Notes: a model not told the origin generated them from the letters alone. Positions 1 through 11,479 are shown, counted from the first letter of the stretch. The stretch: 64,000 bases of DNA from Hofstenia miamia (GCA_004352715.1 SCFE01000107.1:1294496-1358495), one strand, 5' to 3'. Program-made: numbers and translations.

Positions 1-25
1 ATATATATATATATATATATATATT
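1..25. repeat. (TA)n microsatellite
   Basis: Pure alternating TA run at the window edge. It is the first of at least ten such tracts; others are near 3002, 9258, 11273, 11447, 34096, 37573, 37775, 38470, 38724, 38943 and 57639. Confidence 0.95.
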
Positions 26-629
26 GAAGATACGATTTTGGTATTTTTATCCCTAATTGTATTCGAACGACTAAATGTCGCATCATATTAAACAATTATT
101 TCCCAGGGCTCTAAATAGCTTCCCGAAGCTGGAATCTGAATTACCAAAACAAAGATAAGTAAAATAATAATGACATATTAGGTAAATTGGTTGAATTTAA
201 ATAAGAAAAATTGGTGGACGTATTAGACAAAATTGAGAAATACTACACTATTGAATGCATTTATTTTTTAGTTAAATTTTGACCTGGCCGGAATTCAGAT
301 GTTACTTTCAAAAAATAATCAAGAATGATATCCAAATCATTTGGAATTTTTAAAAATCCAATACTAGTCATATTGAATGCCGCTTAAATTGTCATTTCCA
401 TTTCAAAAAGTTTTTCACTTTTAAAAATCATTTTGCAGAAAACAATTTTTAAATGGCTTTTAGAAACAATAAATCATGTGTACTTACAATTTTCATTGTA
501 ACGCATTTTTTCATTTACAAGTACCATCTTTGGTGCAATTTATAAGTGCAATTTTTTCATTTATAGTTGCGCTATTTTGCGATTTTATGTGTCATTTTCA
601 GTTTGCCCAAGTCAATACATAAACCTTAC
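26..629 (-). other. intronic sequence downstream of IPO13 exon 1
   Basis: AT-rich, no coding signal. On the minus strand it begins with the splice donor GTAAGG (629 down to 624) immediately after the IPO13 N-terminal exon, so it is read as the start of that exon's intron. The matching acceptor is on the other strand at 5292-5293. Confidence 0.6.
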
Positions 630-1200
630 CCTGCACAACTTGAATGACATGTTCGAGATGCTGCTTGAGGAATCGTCGATGCCCAGAACGGCGAGAATTT
701 GTTTGAGTTGCAGTGGTGGAAGCATATTCTTCAGGTAGTAAGACTAACACTTTAAGTGATAAAAGAGCTTGCTCAGGGTTTTCCTTAAAATTTCCTGCTG
801 CCTTGCATAGTTCTTCAATAGAAGTTGACCAAAAGGTTTCGTATGTCGTCAGAATAAAAGCAGCTAAGCAAATCATTAATTTGTTTTGAACATAATAAGC
901 ATATTTTGAGAAAAAAACTTCATTCAATAAGCGATCTTTAATTTGAGTACACTGACCCTCATCTGAAAGTAAGTCCGAAGATCTTCTTTTAATATTGAGA
1001 TGTATGACTGATGCTGCAAAAAAATGACGTTCCTGTGGAGCAGATTTATCATTAATTATTGGCCAAACTAGATTCCAAGCGGATGGCGATAACTGAGCTT
1101 TGCACAACCATTGCTGAGCAGCATATTTATGTTCATTTATAGGATCATTGTAAAGTGTTTCTAATGCTCGGGCTACATTGTCTAATGTCACCTCTCCCAT
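630..1200 (-). CDS. IPO13: Importin-13, N-terminal exon (about 190 aa)
   Basis: Importin-13 is a karyopherin-beta family carrier that imports and exports cargo through the nuclear pore in a Ran-dependent way. This minus-strand exon encodes the N-terminal HEAT/importin-N region: the pattern ALETLYNDP, then AAQQWLCKAQLSPSAW, then LLSLKVLVLLPEEY matches the start of the family in order. The start ATG (1200-1198) follows a splice acceptor (TTTTTTAG) directly. The exon ends at 630 with a donor GTAAGG, leaving one base of a codon. Reading past it gives a short non-conserved tail and a stop near 598. The rest of the protein is encoded at 5294-7545 on the opposite strand, where the first codon needs exactly one base. 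The orientation conflict is probably a contig inversion in the assembly. Confidence 0.88.
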
Positions 1201-1455
1201 CTAAAAAATATTATTTTAACTACGAATAAAAAAATTCAAAATACCATGCACAAAATAATATAATACATTAAATTGGAATACCGCCATCACTATTACCTAA
1301 TCTGTAGCGAATAGTAAACAGAAATAAAGCTTAAATAACAGTCAGAACATTGTTAACTTTAGTATATACAAATTGTAACGTTGTATTCGAAATCGACGCT
1401 TTTAATTATTATTAACTCTATTGACTTGTTGTTGTTGACTTCTTTCTGCTCACTC
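1201..1455. other. AT-rich sequence upstream of IPO13 exon 1
   Basis: On the minus strand this is 5' to IPO13. It holds the polypyrimidine tract and AG acceptor next to the ATG, so it is an intron or an outron. No promoter element could be identified. Confidence 0.4.
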
Positions 1456-1841
1456 TGACCTGGAGAAAGCTGATCTGTTCAACGCGTATTTTGCCTCTAA
1501 CGTCTCTGTACCTGTCTCCATGTGCCCGGATCCGCCTGCTGCCTTCCTCGCTAATCCGACTTTGTGATATGGTCTTCAGTGCCTATGATATTTCTCTCAT
1601 GCTTAAATCTTGCAAGTTGTCTGGTCCTTGTTATCCTGACGATGTTCCTTCCATTGTAATTCATGAAACCTCCTCCACGCTTTCTATCCATTTAAAGCAT
1701 CTTTACTCCTTCATTTGCTCCACTAAGCGCTATCCCGCCTGTTGGAAGACATCTTGGATTTCTCCGCTGTTAAAATCTAATCAGCTTCCCTCCTCGCAGG
1801 TTCTACCGCCCAATAGCTATTCTATCTCGACTGTCTATCAT
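1456..1841 (+). pseudogene. LINE reverse transcriptase fragment (LINE-A)
   Basis: A partial non-LTR retrotransposon RT region, cut by the gap that starts at 1842. One frame gives a FNAYFASNVS-like stretch typical of the segment before the RT domain. A second frame, from about 1567, gives DISLMLKSCKLSGP, then KRYPACWKTSWISPLLK, then a YRPIS-like NSYSISTVYH. That order (substrate-positioning segment, W-x-P-L-x-K, YRPIS) is the start of the RT fingers. A stop and frameshift near 1560 show decay. It is richer in C and G than its surroundings. The family cannot be assigned without the missing palm domain. Confidence 0.7.
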
Positions 1842-2841
1842 NNNNNNNNNNNNNNNNNNNNNNNNNNNNNNNNNNNNNNNNNNNNNNNNNNNNNNNNNNN
1901 NNNNNNNNNNNNNNNNNNNNNNNNNNNNNNNNNNNNNNNNNNNNNNNNNNNNNNNNNNNNNNNNNNNNNNNNNNNNNNNNNNNNNNNNNNNNNNNNNNNN
2001 NNNNNNNNNNNNNNNNNNNNNNNNNNNNNNNNNNNNNNNNNNNNNNNNNNNNNNNNNNNNNNNNNNNNNNNNNNNNNNNNNNNNNNNNNNNNNNNNNNNN
2101 NNNNNNNNNNNNNNNNNNNNNNNNNNNNNNNNNNNNNNNNNNNNNNNNNNNNNNNNNNNNNNNNNNNNNNNNNNNNNNNNNNNNNNNNNNNNNNNNNNNN
2201 NNNNNNNNNNNNNNNNNNNNNNNNNNNNNNNNNNNNNNNNNNNNNNNNNNNNNNNNNNNNNNNNNNNNNNNNNNNNNNNNNNNNNNNNNNNNNNNNNNNN
2301 NNNNNNNNNNNNNNNNNNNNNNNNNNNNNNNNNNNNNNNNNNNNNNNNNNNNNNNNNNNNNNNNNNNNNNNNNNNNNNNNNNNNNNNNNNNNNNNNNNNN
2401 NNNNNNNNNNNNNNNNNNNNNNNNNNNNNNNNNNNNNNNNNNNNNNNNNNNNNNNNNNNNNNNNNNNNNNNNNNNNNNNNNNNNNNNNNNNNNNNNNNNN
2501 NNNNNNNNNNNNNNNNNNNNNNNNNNNNNNNNNNNNNNNNNNNNNNNNNNNNNNNNNNNNNNNNNNNNNNNNNNNNNNNNNNNNNNNNNNNNNNNNNNNN
2601 NNNNNNNNNNNNNNNNNNNNNNNNNNNNNNNNNNNNNNNNNNNNNNNNNNNNNNNNNNNNNNNNNNNNNNNNNNNNNNNNNNNNNNNNNNNNNNNNNNNN
2701 NNNNNNNNNNNNNNNNNNNNNNNNNNNNNNNNNNNNNNNNNNNNNNNNNNNNNNNNNNNNNNNNNNNNNNNNNNNNNNNNNNNNNNNNNNNNNNNNNNNN
2801 NNNNNNNNNNNNNNNNNNNNNNNNNNNNNNNNNNNNNNNNN
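1842..2841. other. assembly gap (1000 N)
   Basis: Exactly 1000 N, a size often used for gaps of unknown length, so order and orientation of the flanking contigs are weakly supported here. Confidence 0.99.
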
Positions 2842-3020
2842 TTTTTTATGCATGTGGGACCAATAATTTACATGAAATTTGGCCTTGGACCAATAATTTA
2901 TGGTCCTTTCAGACCTTCCGTACATAGCGGTCATTATCAAAATTGGGGTGTACACAGCGGTCAAATGAAGGCCCAGTTTTGTCCACAGCGGTCAGTATAA
3001 CTATATATATATATATATAT
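2842..3020 (+). repeat. short sequence with three AGCGGTCA motifs and a (TA)n tract
   Basis: Three spaced copies of ACA(T/C)AGCGGTCA-like motifs (TACATAGCGGTCA, TACACAGCGGTCA, TCCACAGCGGTCA) lie between about 2920 and 2995. There are also two copies of GGACCAATAATTTA nearby, then a TA tract. No coding signal. Probably the edge of an unidentified repeat truncated by the gap. Confidence 0.4.
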
Positions 3021-3039
3021 TAAATTATTAAAGCTTTTA

Positions 3040-4905
3040 TTGTAAATAGGAAAATAATGTATCTCTTTTAATAAGTTAATAAAAATGTTGGATATTCGCC
3101 TTTGTTAATACATCTAATTGCTGCTGGAATAAATGTCTTTGTGTACAAAGTTTTGTGTGATAATGTTGATCGTAAAATTGTTCTTGTTTTCTTTGTTGTA
3201 CTTTTAGGAAATCCTTTATTTTACGGATGATTGATATTATCTAATATCTATTTGGAAGTTTTCAGAAATTGTGTCCTAAATGCTTTTATTTTTTTTTTAG
3301 TTTAGTTTTGAGATTGTAGCGAAATGTTTAATAGGTTTCTTTATAATCTTAATATTTTTTCTAGTCAATCCGGGTACAAATACCTCTGACGCATATAGAT
3401 AGCTTGGTTTAATGAGCATATTCAAAATATATATTTTTTGCCAATTCTTCATGTAATTAATCAGATATGCAACAGATTTTACTATAAAATTAGCTTTTCT
3501 TCTTATGTTTTCTACATGATCATCCCAATTAAATTTGTTACATGATCCTAAATATTTAACACTCTTTAGAATTGGTATTGATTTTTCATCAATTGTAATA
3601 TTTTCTTGAATCGAATTCTTTAATTTAATATTTTTAATATTGTGATGGACGAAAATTATTTCACTTGATTTTGTTGTATTGATTTTCAAATTTAATTCCT
3701 TAAAAAGATTAAATATTTTGATGATTGTATTCTTATAATTTAGAAAGTTTTCTTCAGCTGATGTTGCAACGATCTTACCTAATACTCTTGTGTCATCTGA
3801 ATACTTCATTATGTCAACATTTTCATAGTGTGTAATATTGGTGTAAATTTTGTCTGTGTAGGTGGTAACTAATGGACCACTAAGTAGTCTTCCTTGCGGA
3901 ACTCCAACTAAAACATTTTCGTCTTCAGTTTTGCTATTAATTCCAAATTTAACAGATTGTCTGAAANNNNNNNNNNNNNNNNNNNNNNNNNNNNNNNNNN
4001 NNNNNNNNNNNNNNNNNNNNNNNNNNNNNNNNNNNNNNNNNNNNNNNNNNNNNNNNNNNNNNNNNNNNNNNNNNNNNNNNNNNNNNNNNNNNNNNNNNNN
4101 NNNNNNNNNNNNNNNNNNNNNNNNNNNNNNNNNNNNNNNNNNNNNNNNNNNNNNNNNNNNNNNNNNNNNNNNNNNNNNNNNNNNNNNNNNNNNNNNNNNN
4201 NNNNNNNNNNNNNNNNNNNNNNNNNNNNNNNNNNNNNNNNNNNNNNNNNNNNNNNNNNNNNNNNNNNNNNNNNNNNNNNNNNNNNNNNNNNNNNNNNNNN
4301 NNNNNNNNNNNNNNNNNNNNNNNNNNNNNNNNNNNNNNNNNNNNNNNNNNNNNNNNNNNNNNNNNNNNNNNNNNNNNNNNNNNNNNNNNNNNNNNNNNNN
4401 NNNNNNNNNNNNNNNNNNNNNNNNNNNNNNNNNNNNNNNNNNNNNNNNNNNNNNNNNNNNNNNNNNNNNNNNNNNNNNNNNNNNNNNNNCCAATTTGGAA
4501 CTAGTGAATTTCCTGGAGCTGATGAAATTTTGATTTTTTGAAATTCTTTGTAAACATCCATTTCATTTATTTCCAATTGCTTTTTTTATAATGAAATCAT
4601 GATCATCTAAATATCGATCTGCATTGAATCTTATAAAATATTCATTTAATTCATTAGCTTCATTCAAATCAATTTTAATGTTTTTTCGATGTTTTAATCT
4701 TCTCTTTATTTCAGATTGAAATTCATTTTTCGTTAAATTTGAAAGTCGTTCTTTTCTTAGTTTCTTTACGTAATTTACAATTTGTTTCTGTAAATGATTT
4801 CTTAGATATTTATCATTATTTTTAATTGATTTTAGTTTTTCTTTTACCAGTGTTGCAAGCTTTTCATCTTTGATTCTTTTATAGTCGCTTTCAAAATTTC
4901 AGGTT
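3040..4905 (-). pseudogene. LINE retrotransposon, reverse transcriptase region (LINE-B)
   Basis: Minus-strand non-LTR retrotransposon interrupted by the gap 3967-4489. Reading from 4905 down: a basic pre-RT segment; DVYKEFQKIKISSAPG (RT start); after the gap GVPQGRLLSGPL (RT motif B); YSDD (variant of the catalytic YADD box, near 3807); LNLKINTTKSSEIIF (thumb start); VKYLGS; and a C-terminal stretch HKTLYTKTFIPAAIRCIN reaching about 3075. A 398-codon open frame ends at 3297, but the conserved C-terminal part continues in another frame, so it is frame-shifted. The endonuclease end is not visible. Inserted in what should be the IPO13 intron region. Not expected to be active. Confidence 0.82.
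3967..4489. other. assembly gap (523 N)
   Basis: Run of N inside LINE-B. The RT frame is seen on both sides in the same orientation, so the gap probably hides the central RT motifs. Confidence 0.99.
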
Positions 4906-5293
4906 AAACCTTTTTTGTGATTTGTTATTTTATTGCATTATGTAATTGTATGTCTCATATCCCTTATTCTCTAATATTATGCATATTTCTTATGAAATTC
5001 TAATACCAACTTTTAGTATTTTAGTATTCAAATCGTATTAATAATATGTTTACTTAAACTGTTTAGGTGGGATTTAATTTTTGTTTTGTAGTTCTCATAC
5101 CTTTTCTAAAAAAATTATTTAATATGTTTCTTCACTTGCTTTCCAAATATTTGAAAGCAATGCCGAAGTTTGATACCGCCGACTTTTTTTAAATGAAAAT
5201 GCAATTTAAATTATGAATAGTTTACATAAATTAGTTACTCTCAATTAATTACCATGTTTTATAGTAATAATTTGTCAATGTGTTTTTATTTAG
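4906..5293 (+). other. intron 3' part before IPO13 exon 2
   Basis: AT-rich sequence between LINE-B and the IPO13 C-terminal exon. It ends with the acceptor TTTTTATTTAG at 5283-5293. No other feature seen. Confidence 0.6.
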
Positions 5294-7545
5294 ACGTTTT
5301 GGATAACAAAGAAACAATATCCTCTTCTATTCAAATGACCGCTTGTAGTTGTATTGTTAGTTGGTCTCAACTTGAGGTAGCATTAAATGAGCACAATGGA
5401 CTTCTGCTGGGGCTCTTTAACTCTATACTTCAATCAACCGATGATCTCTGTGATTATTATATCGATGCATTCTCGCACTTAGTCCGCCATCCTAGCGCAA
5501 AAAAATACGTTAATACATTTTATGAAATTATTCTTCCAAAAGTATTAGCTTTGCAAGGTGTTCTGTCGCAAAATGATCCCGAATCTTACGCTTCCTTATT
5601 AGTAGCCGTTGGTGAGATCCATATCAGCTCAATTGTTGTTTGTCCTCCTGAAAGTACAACAAATTGTCATAATCTTATCACCCAAATACTTCAATTTATG
5701 AATTATCCTGGTTATTATCCTGTGGATGAGGAAATTAGTTCCTTAACATTTAGTTTCTGGTACTATATGCAGGATACTGTTAGTGAAGCTAATAATTGCC
5801 CTGAGTGGTTTATAGAAGTTTTCAGAATGCTTTTGCATGTTTACGTTTCTAAATTAGCCTTTCCTATAAATTTTTCTTCATATGAACAATGGACAAGTGA
5901 AGACAAGGAACGACACCGCTGTTATCGTGTCGATATAACTGATGGTATTATCTATTTACAACAATATTTAGGCGTTTTCAAAGTTGTGACAATGCTATGT
6001 GATCTTTATTGGGCTGAATTTTATAATAGCCAAAATTCTCCGTGGCAGCGTTTAGAAGCATGTATATATGCACTTTCTGCATGCACAGAGCAATCAGATC
6101 CTGACGAGGACGAACCTGTTAGCCTGCCTGCACTAATGGACTCATTAATTTCCTTGCTGCAAATCGGACAGCCGATGTTACTAGAATCAGCATGTGATAT
6201 GATAGCTGCATTTTCAGAGTGGATTGCCGAACATACAATCAGTTTGCAAAGTGTAGTTCCATTTTTATTAGAATGTTTTCCTATAGTTGGTTTTACTGCA
6301 ATTACTTCATTAAGAGAAGTTATATCGTTATGTGTTTTAGACATGCAACCTTGGGTTGATATTGTTCTTCAACAATCCTTAGCTTTGGAAATCAAAGGAT
6401 GCTCTCAAACTGTGCGGGAACATCTTGCCTATGTCAAAGGAAAGGTTTTGAGTTCATTGCCTAATGAGCAGATTTTGTGTCGGCTGGAAAATATCCTAAC
6501 GCCAAAAATTCAAAGGCTAGAGACGTTATCTAATCAGTGCGATAAAGCATCAAATCAGGAAATTTCGAACATTATTTCTATATTGACACAGTTGTGTTCA
6601 TCGTTGGACACCCAATTTTGTGATGAAAAAGGTGAAGTATATTCTTTACGACAGAATCCTAATCAACCAGAACCGTCTTTATTATTAATACAACAATTTT
6701 CACCACTTTTGCAAAACATTATTCATACTAATCATACATCCGTTGTTTTAGCTAGTGCAACATGCGAACTATATCGGCGGACACTTCGCACAATAGGTTG
6801 CCAGTTCGCACCTATATTGGGTCTTGCCTGTGAGCTGGTTTTATTCATATTTAGCAATGTACTTGTTCCAGATTGTATCAATTTTACTAGCCAGGTTTTA
6901 ACAGTATTTGGAGATTCTCTACCACAAAGAACCATGGTTTCAGAGTTAATTCAAAGGACTGTAATGCAAACTAGACTTGCATATGACAATGAAAGCATTG
7001 TTAACTATCCTGATGTAGTTGAAGCTTTTTTTAGTTTTATTTCTTTGTTATTCAAGCATCATCGCGTTCATTTGCAATATCTTAATTTAGAAACTTTATT
7101 TCTGACTGTGGTGCAATCTTCAGAATTACCAGAACATCCTACTATAAAAGGGACGATAACGTTGACTACATCAATGGTTAATCATTCTTCAGAACTTCCT
7201 AAAATGCACGAGATTTTTGTAAACGGTGGTGGTTTCAAAGTAGCTGAAATCATTATCGGTGCTCTTGCTGGCAAAATTCCCAAACACCTTTCTGAAATGT
7301 GGTCAGAAACCATCATGGAATTGAAGCGACGATTTGGCCAATATTTTGCCTTGTGGTTTAAGCAAGCGCTAAATTCTGAGTCGATTAAACTAATTTCGCA
7401 TCTTTCAGACAATGACAAGATTCACTTCTTAAGTAGTCTTATGAATGCTGGTTCCAAATCTGACATCAGGTCAATTTGTCGACACTTTTCTTTGACTTGT
7501 CATGGGGATGTCCCTTATGATGAAGGCATTTTATCAGTTAAATAA
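5294..7545 (+). CDS. IPO13: Importin-13, main exon (about 750 aa to C-terminus)
   Basis: The rest of the importin-13 HEAT-repeat solenoid in one long exon. Conserved landmarks in order: SCIVSWSQLEV, then HPSAKKYVNTF, a PGYYPVDEEISSLTFSFWY segment, ERHRCYRVDITDGIIY, an acidic loop EQSDPDEDEP, AAFSEWIAEH, and a C-terminal CRHFSLTCHGDVPYDEG. An open frame exists from an ATG at 5254, but residues before 5294 are not conserved and an AG acceptor lies at 5292-5293, so the coding exon starts at 5294. Its first two bases complete the codon begun by the single last base of the exon at 630 on the minus strand. The joined product is about 940 aa, close to the ~960 aa usual for the family. No frameshifts or stops. 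The gene should be functional if the N-terminal exon is placed correctly. Confidence 0.92.
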
Positions 7546-7974
7546 CTTTATGAATAATATTTGTGTACATTGTCTATTTTTCTATTAAGAGTTAGTAAAG
7601 ATCTAGATTTGTTATAGTATTTTACTCTGATTCAGCACACCTTGTCATTATAGGAAGCATAGATTTATCTGAAGTATGCTAGTGCTTTTTCTATAGATTT
7701 TATGTTAAATGGAATGGAATTTTTAATGAATCAGAAATGTATTGTTCTTTGTAGTATATTAGGTATTTTTGTTAGGTCTTCAGTTCCCAAAATTCAAATG
7801 ACATTATGATGATATTTTCAAGTAATGATTTTTTATGTTTCATGTCTTGAATTTCCGCATATATTATATTTACAAAAATGTATGTATTTAAATGATCTAA
7901 CAATTTATAGTTGTGTTCTGATAGATACAATAATTACACTATTCTCTGAATTTGGTGTAAACTTACAGTAAGAG
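7546..7974 (+). other. IPO13 3' UTR and downstream spacer
   Basis: AT-rich, non-coding. No exact AATAAA hexamer was picked out close to the stop, so the poly(A) site is not assigned. Confidence 0.5.
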
Positions 7975-8727
7975 TAGTGTCACACGCTAGTATATATAAT
8001 ATATTATTAATAACATATTATTAATATTTTCATGTGTCACCCTCAAATTATGATGGCATAATATATTATACATTTTGCCATCTTGCAAAACGTGATATTT
8101 TTCGAGTAATTAGATGAATAATATATCAATAACAGCGTGTGTCACCACATAACATATTATTTCAAGTGTTTTGGCTTTCATTTGTGATATGCAACACGCA
8201 GTGGAGACGTCTGCAACACCATACGGAAGCTACTAAATCAAATTCTTTGGAATGAATGATTTAATTGAGAGCTTTCCAATTATTTGGAACACTAGCTCAG
8301 AGGAATACAGTAATTTAAAAAAAGAAAACAAACGTTTTTGGAGATTGGAGAAGTCCTCAATATGGATGGTATGTGTATAAACTTCTCTTGTTTACTCTAA
8401 TATACAAATAGCTTACTGCATACATTTTATATATTTTTAATTATCGTATTCCCCTAGTCGAGGACGAAGCTTTATAAAATCCTTTGTCTATTTTGTACGC
8501 TTTACAACTTTTTTATACTTTAAACGTTGTAGATGATGTTGCCGCAGAATTATCAAAAACGCACTGCCGCAATTCATACCTGCAAGAAAAATGAAAAGGG
8601 CTACTAGTAAACAAGATTGACAAAATGTATAATATATTACAATTGTATATAATTCTAACACCGTGTGTCACCCCTTATTCTAATAATATTATTAATGAGA
8701 TATTACAAATAATAGCGTGTGACACTA
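7975..8727. mobile_element. non-autonomous TIR element with MADF-like fragment
   Basis: Ends are inverted repeats: left TAGTGTCACACGCTA, right TAGCGTGTGACACTA. Weaker complementarity continues inward for about 100 bp (both arms share AATATATTATACATTTTG after the terminal part). Related GTGTGTCACC motifs recur near 8034, 8139 and 8660. TA at each end could be a TA target duplication or part of the repeat. Between the arms, 8252-8367 can be translated as a MADF/Myb-SANT-like segment (LIESFPIIWN, EYSNLKKENKRFW) followed by a GT donor, a possible remnant of the DNA-binding ORF found in PIF/Harbinger elements. No transposase remains. Superfamily assignment is inference. Confidence 0.65.
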
Positions 8728-8729
8728 GA

Positions 8730-8756
8730 CTAACATAACATTTATTCTTGTTTCAG
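8730..8756 (+). promoter_or_regulatory. splice acceptor directly before STAG start codon
   Basis: CTAAC at 8730-8734 is a good branch-point match, followed by a pyrimidine tract and TTTCAG ending at 8756. The coding ATG is at 8759. It must accept either a 5' UTR exon or a trans-spliced leader. No upstream exon was recognised. Confidence 0.6.
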
Positions 8757-8758
8757 AA

Positions 8759-11437
8759 ATGAGTCATATGTTCGCACCACACATGCCAAATCTTGATCTC
8801 GACAATGACTCATTGTTCGCAGATCCAGAGGAGCTTATTCCCGCCGAAATTGATGATGAAGATCAAGGATCTGAAATTGATTTTGATGAGCGATTTGCTG
8901 GCGGTCCTAGTAGCAAACGTTTACGTACAGACAGCAATGCCCAACAGGGTGGTGAGGATGCAGGAAGTAATAGTATTTTGAATACCACTCTTTTTGGTAT
9001 AGTGCGAAGTGGTAGACAAACTTTACAGGCAGTTATCGATGATTGGATTGAATCATATAAACAGGTGATTTTTATTTCAATATTTTAAATTCAATTTCTT
9101 GTTTAAATGTAAAATGATTTCTAAAATATTTTCGTTTTGTACATTTGAAGTTTTAAATAAAATTTCCACGCAGTATTTATGAAGAAATGTCAAAATATTT
9201 GACCTACAATAGATATAGAGATGTAAGTTTGCTACAAAATTACATTTTTTTAAATTATCTATATATATATATATATATGGTGACTTTTTCTATAAATTTA
9301 CACAAATTTTTGCTAATTTTAATTTTATTTTATCAGTGTTGCTATTGACAGTTCCGTTACCATATTGATACTTTTTAATCGACTGGGTGTTGGGCCAAAA
9401 ATTGCTCTCTCCTACAATATGTGGACTAAAGTAAATATATACATACACTCTATTTTATTGACAAGCATACCAAGGCTCAGTGGTATTTTTACCTGAGATT
9501 TCAATGATGGATATATTTTAAAACCTATTCCATGGTTATGTGGATGACTATATATCGTAAGACCATTATAGGTTTTTAAATTTTGTTATTTAGGATCGCG
9601 ATAGTGCTCTTTTGGAATTGATAAATTTCTTCATTCATTGCTGTGGATGCAAAGGAACAGTTACCGCTGAAATGTTTGCAGCCATGGACCAGACAAATAT
9701 CATCAAACGTATGACTGAAGAATTCGATGAGGAATCTGGAGATTATCCTTTGATTCAAAGCGGTCCCATTTGGAAAAAATTCAAGACTAATTTTACGGAA
9801 TTTATCATAGTTTTAGTTCGACAGTGTCAGTTCAGTATTATTTTTGATCAATACATGTGTGAAAATATCATTTCTCTTCTAACCGTTCTTTGCGATTCAC
9901 CTGTTCGCGCATTCCGTCACACCAGTATAATGGCTGCTATGAAGTTGATGACAGCATTAGTAACAGTCGCTACTAATCTTAACATTCAACGCGAGAAGTT
10001 GCAGCGGCAGTACGAGAGTGAACGATGCAAAAGTGCAATCAAGCGTGCTTCTGGCCGTGTTGAAATGTTGAAATCCAAGATGACAGAGTATGAAGAGAAT
10101 TTATCAGAAATTCAAGGAATGATGACAAACTTGTTTAACGGAATTTTTGTCCACCGTTATCGTGACACCCATCCTGACATTCGTGCAATATGCATGGGTG
10201 AAATTGGGACTTGGATAAAAAACTATCCTTCGATGTTCCTCGATGATTCGTATTTGAAATATGTCGGTTGGAATTTACATGATAAACATTGGGATGTTCG
10301 ACTACGATGTCTTACCGCTCTCCATAGTCTTTATGCATCTGAGGAGTTGGCACAAAGTCTAGAATTGTTTACGAATCGTTTTAAAGACAGAATCGTTGCT
10401 ATGATTCTCGATAAAAAGGTAGTAACATTGTGATATTTATTTTTACAGTTCTCTTTAGGTAGAAGTGGCTGTTGCAGCAATAAAGTTAATCACTTATGTT
10501 AGTGCATATAACGAAGATGTCCTGAATGAGCAGGATTGTGAAAATGTCTATCAATTGGTGTATTCTTCTCATCGTGCGGTTGCACAAGCTGCGGGTGCTT
10601 TTCTTCATCAGCGGTTGTTTGTTCGTGACGATTCTGCTAATGAAACCCCACATATGTTTAAATCTGCTGGACGCAAAGGTAATTTTCCTCATTTAATTGT
10701 GACATTGCTCCTTTAAATTTATATAAAACTTCTATGTATGCTTTTCATGTAATTGTTGAAGAGGAGTAATCATTCAGTTGAGGATTGCGAATTATTGTAA
10801 TCTAAATAACGCATTTTTTGTTTTTTATTGTATATTTAGGCCGCCGTCAAAGTGCTAATGCACCCCTATTACGGGATCTCGTTCAGTTTTTTATCGAAAG
10901 TGAACTTCATGAGCATGCTGCGTATTTGGTTGATGCTCTTTGGGATGCAGCACCGGAAATGTTGCGTGATTGGGAATGTATGACATCTCTTCTTCTTGAA
11001 CAACCGCTTGCAAGTGCTGATGTTCTCGATGAAAGACAAGAAACACATCTCATCGATGTGATGGCCTGTTGTGTTAGACAAGCTAGCGAAGGCTTGCCGC
11101 CGGTTGGTCGCCGCGCTACCACAAGAAAAGCTTTAAGTGGTAGAGAGCGCGCTATCCTTTCAGAAGAACGTGGAAGAATAACTAGTCATTTTGCTGCTGC
11201 TCTTCCACATTTATTGGGGAAGTTTGGAGTGGATGCTGATAAGGTCGGTATTATAATAATTACTTATATTGAATATATATATATATATATANNNNNNNNN
11301 NNNNNNNNNNNNNNNNNNNNNNNNNNNNNNNNNNNNNNNNNNNNNNNNNNNNNNNNNNNNNNNNNNNNNNNNNATTTATTGGGGAAGTTTGGAGTGGATG
11401 CTGATAAGGTCGGTATTATAATAATTACTTATATTGA

Positions 11438-11479
<42 letters not shown>

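Noticed and set aside
1822-5254. Long frames made mostly of X around gaps
   Set aside because: They are open only because N runs contain no stop codons.
6021-7418. Minus-strand frames inside IPO13
   Set aside because: Antisense shadows of a well-conserved coding exon.
8362-8368. Possible first STAG exon (ATGGATG then GTATGTG) that would splice in frame to 8757
   Set aside because: The same bases are explained as the end of a MADF-like remnant inside a transposable element; there is no conservation to use as support.
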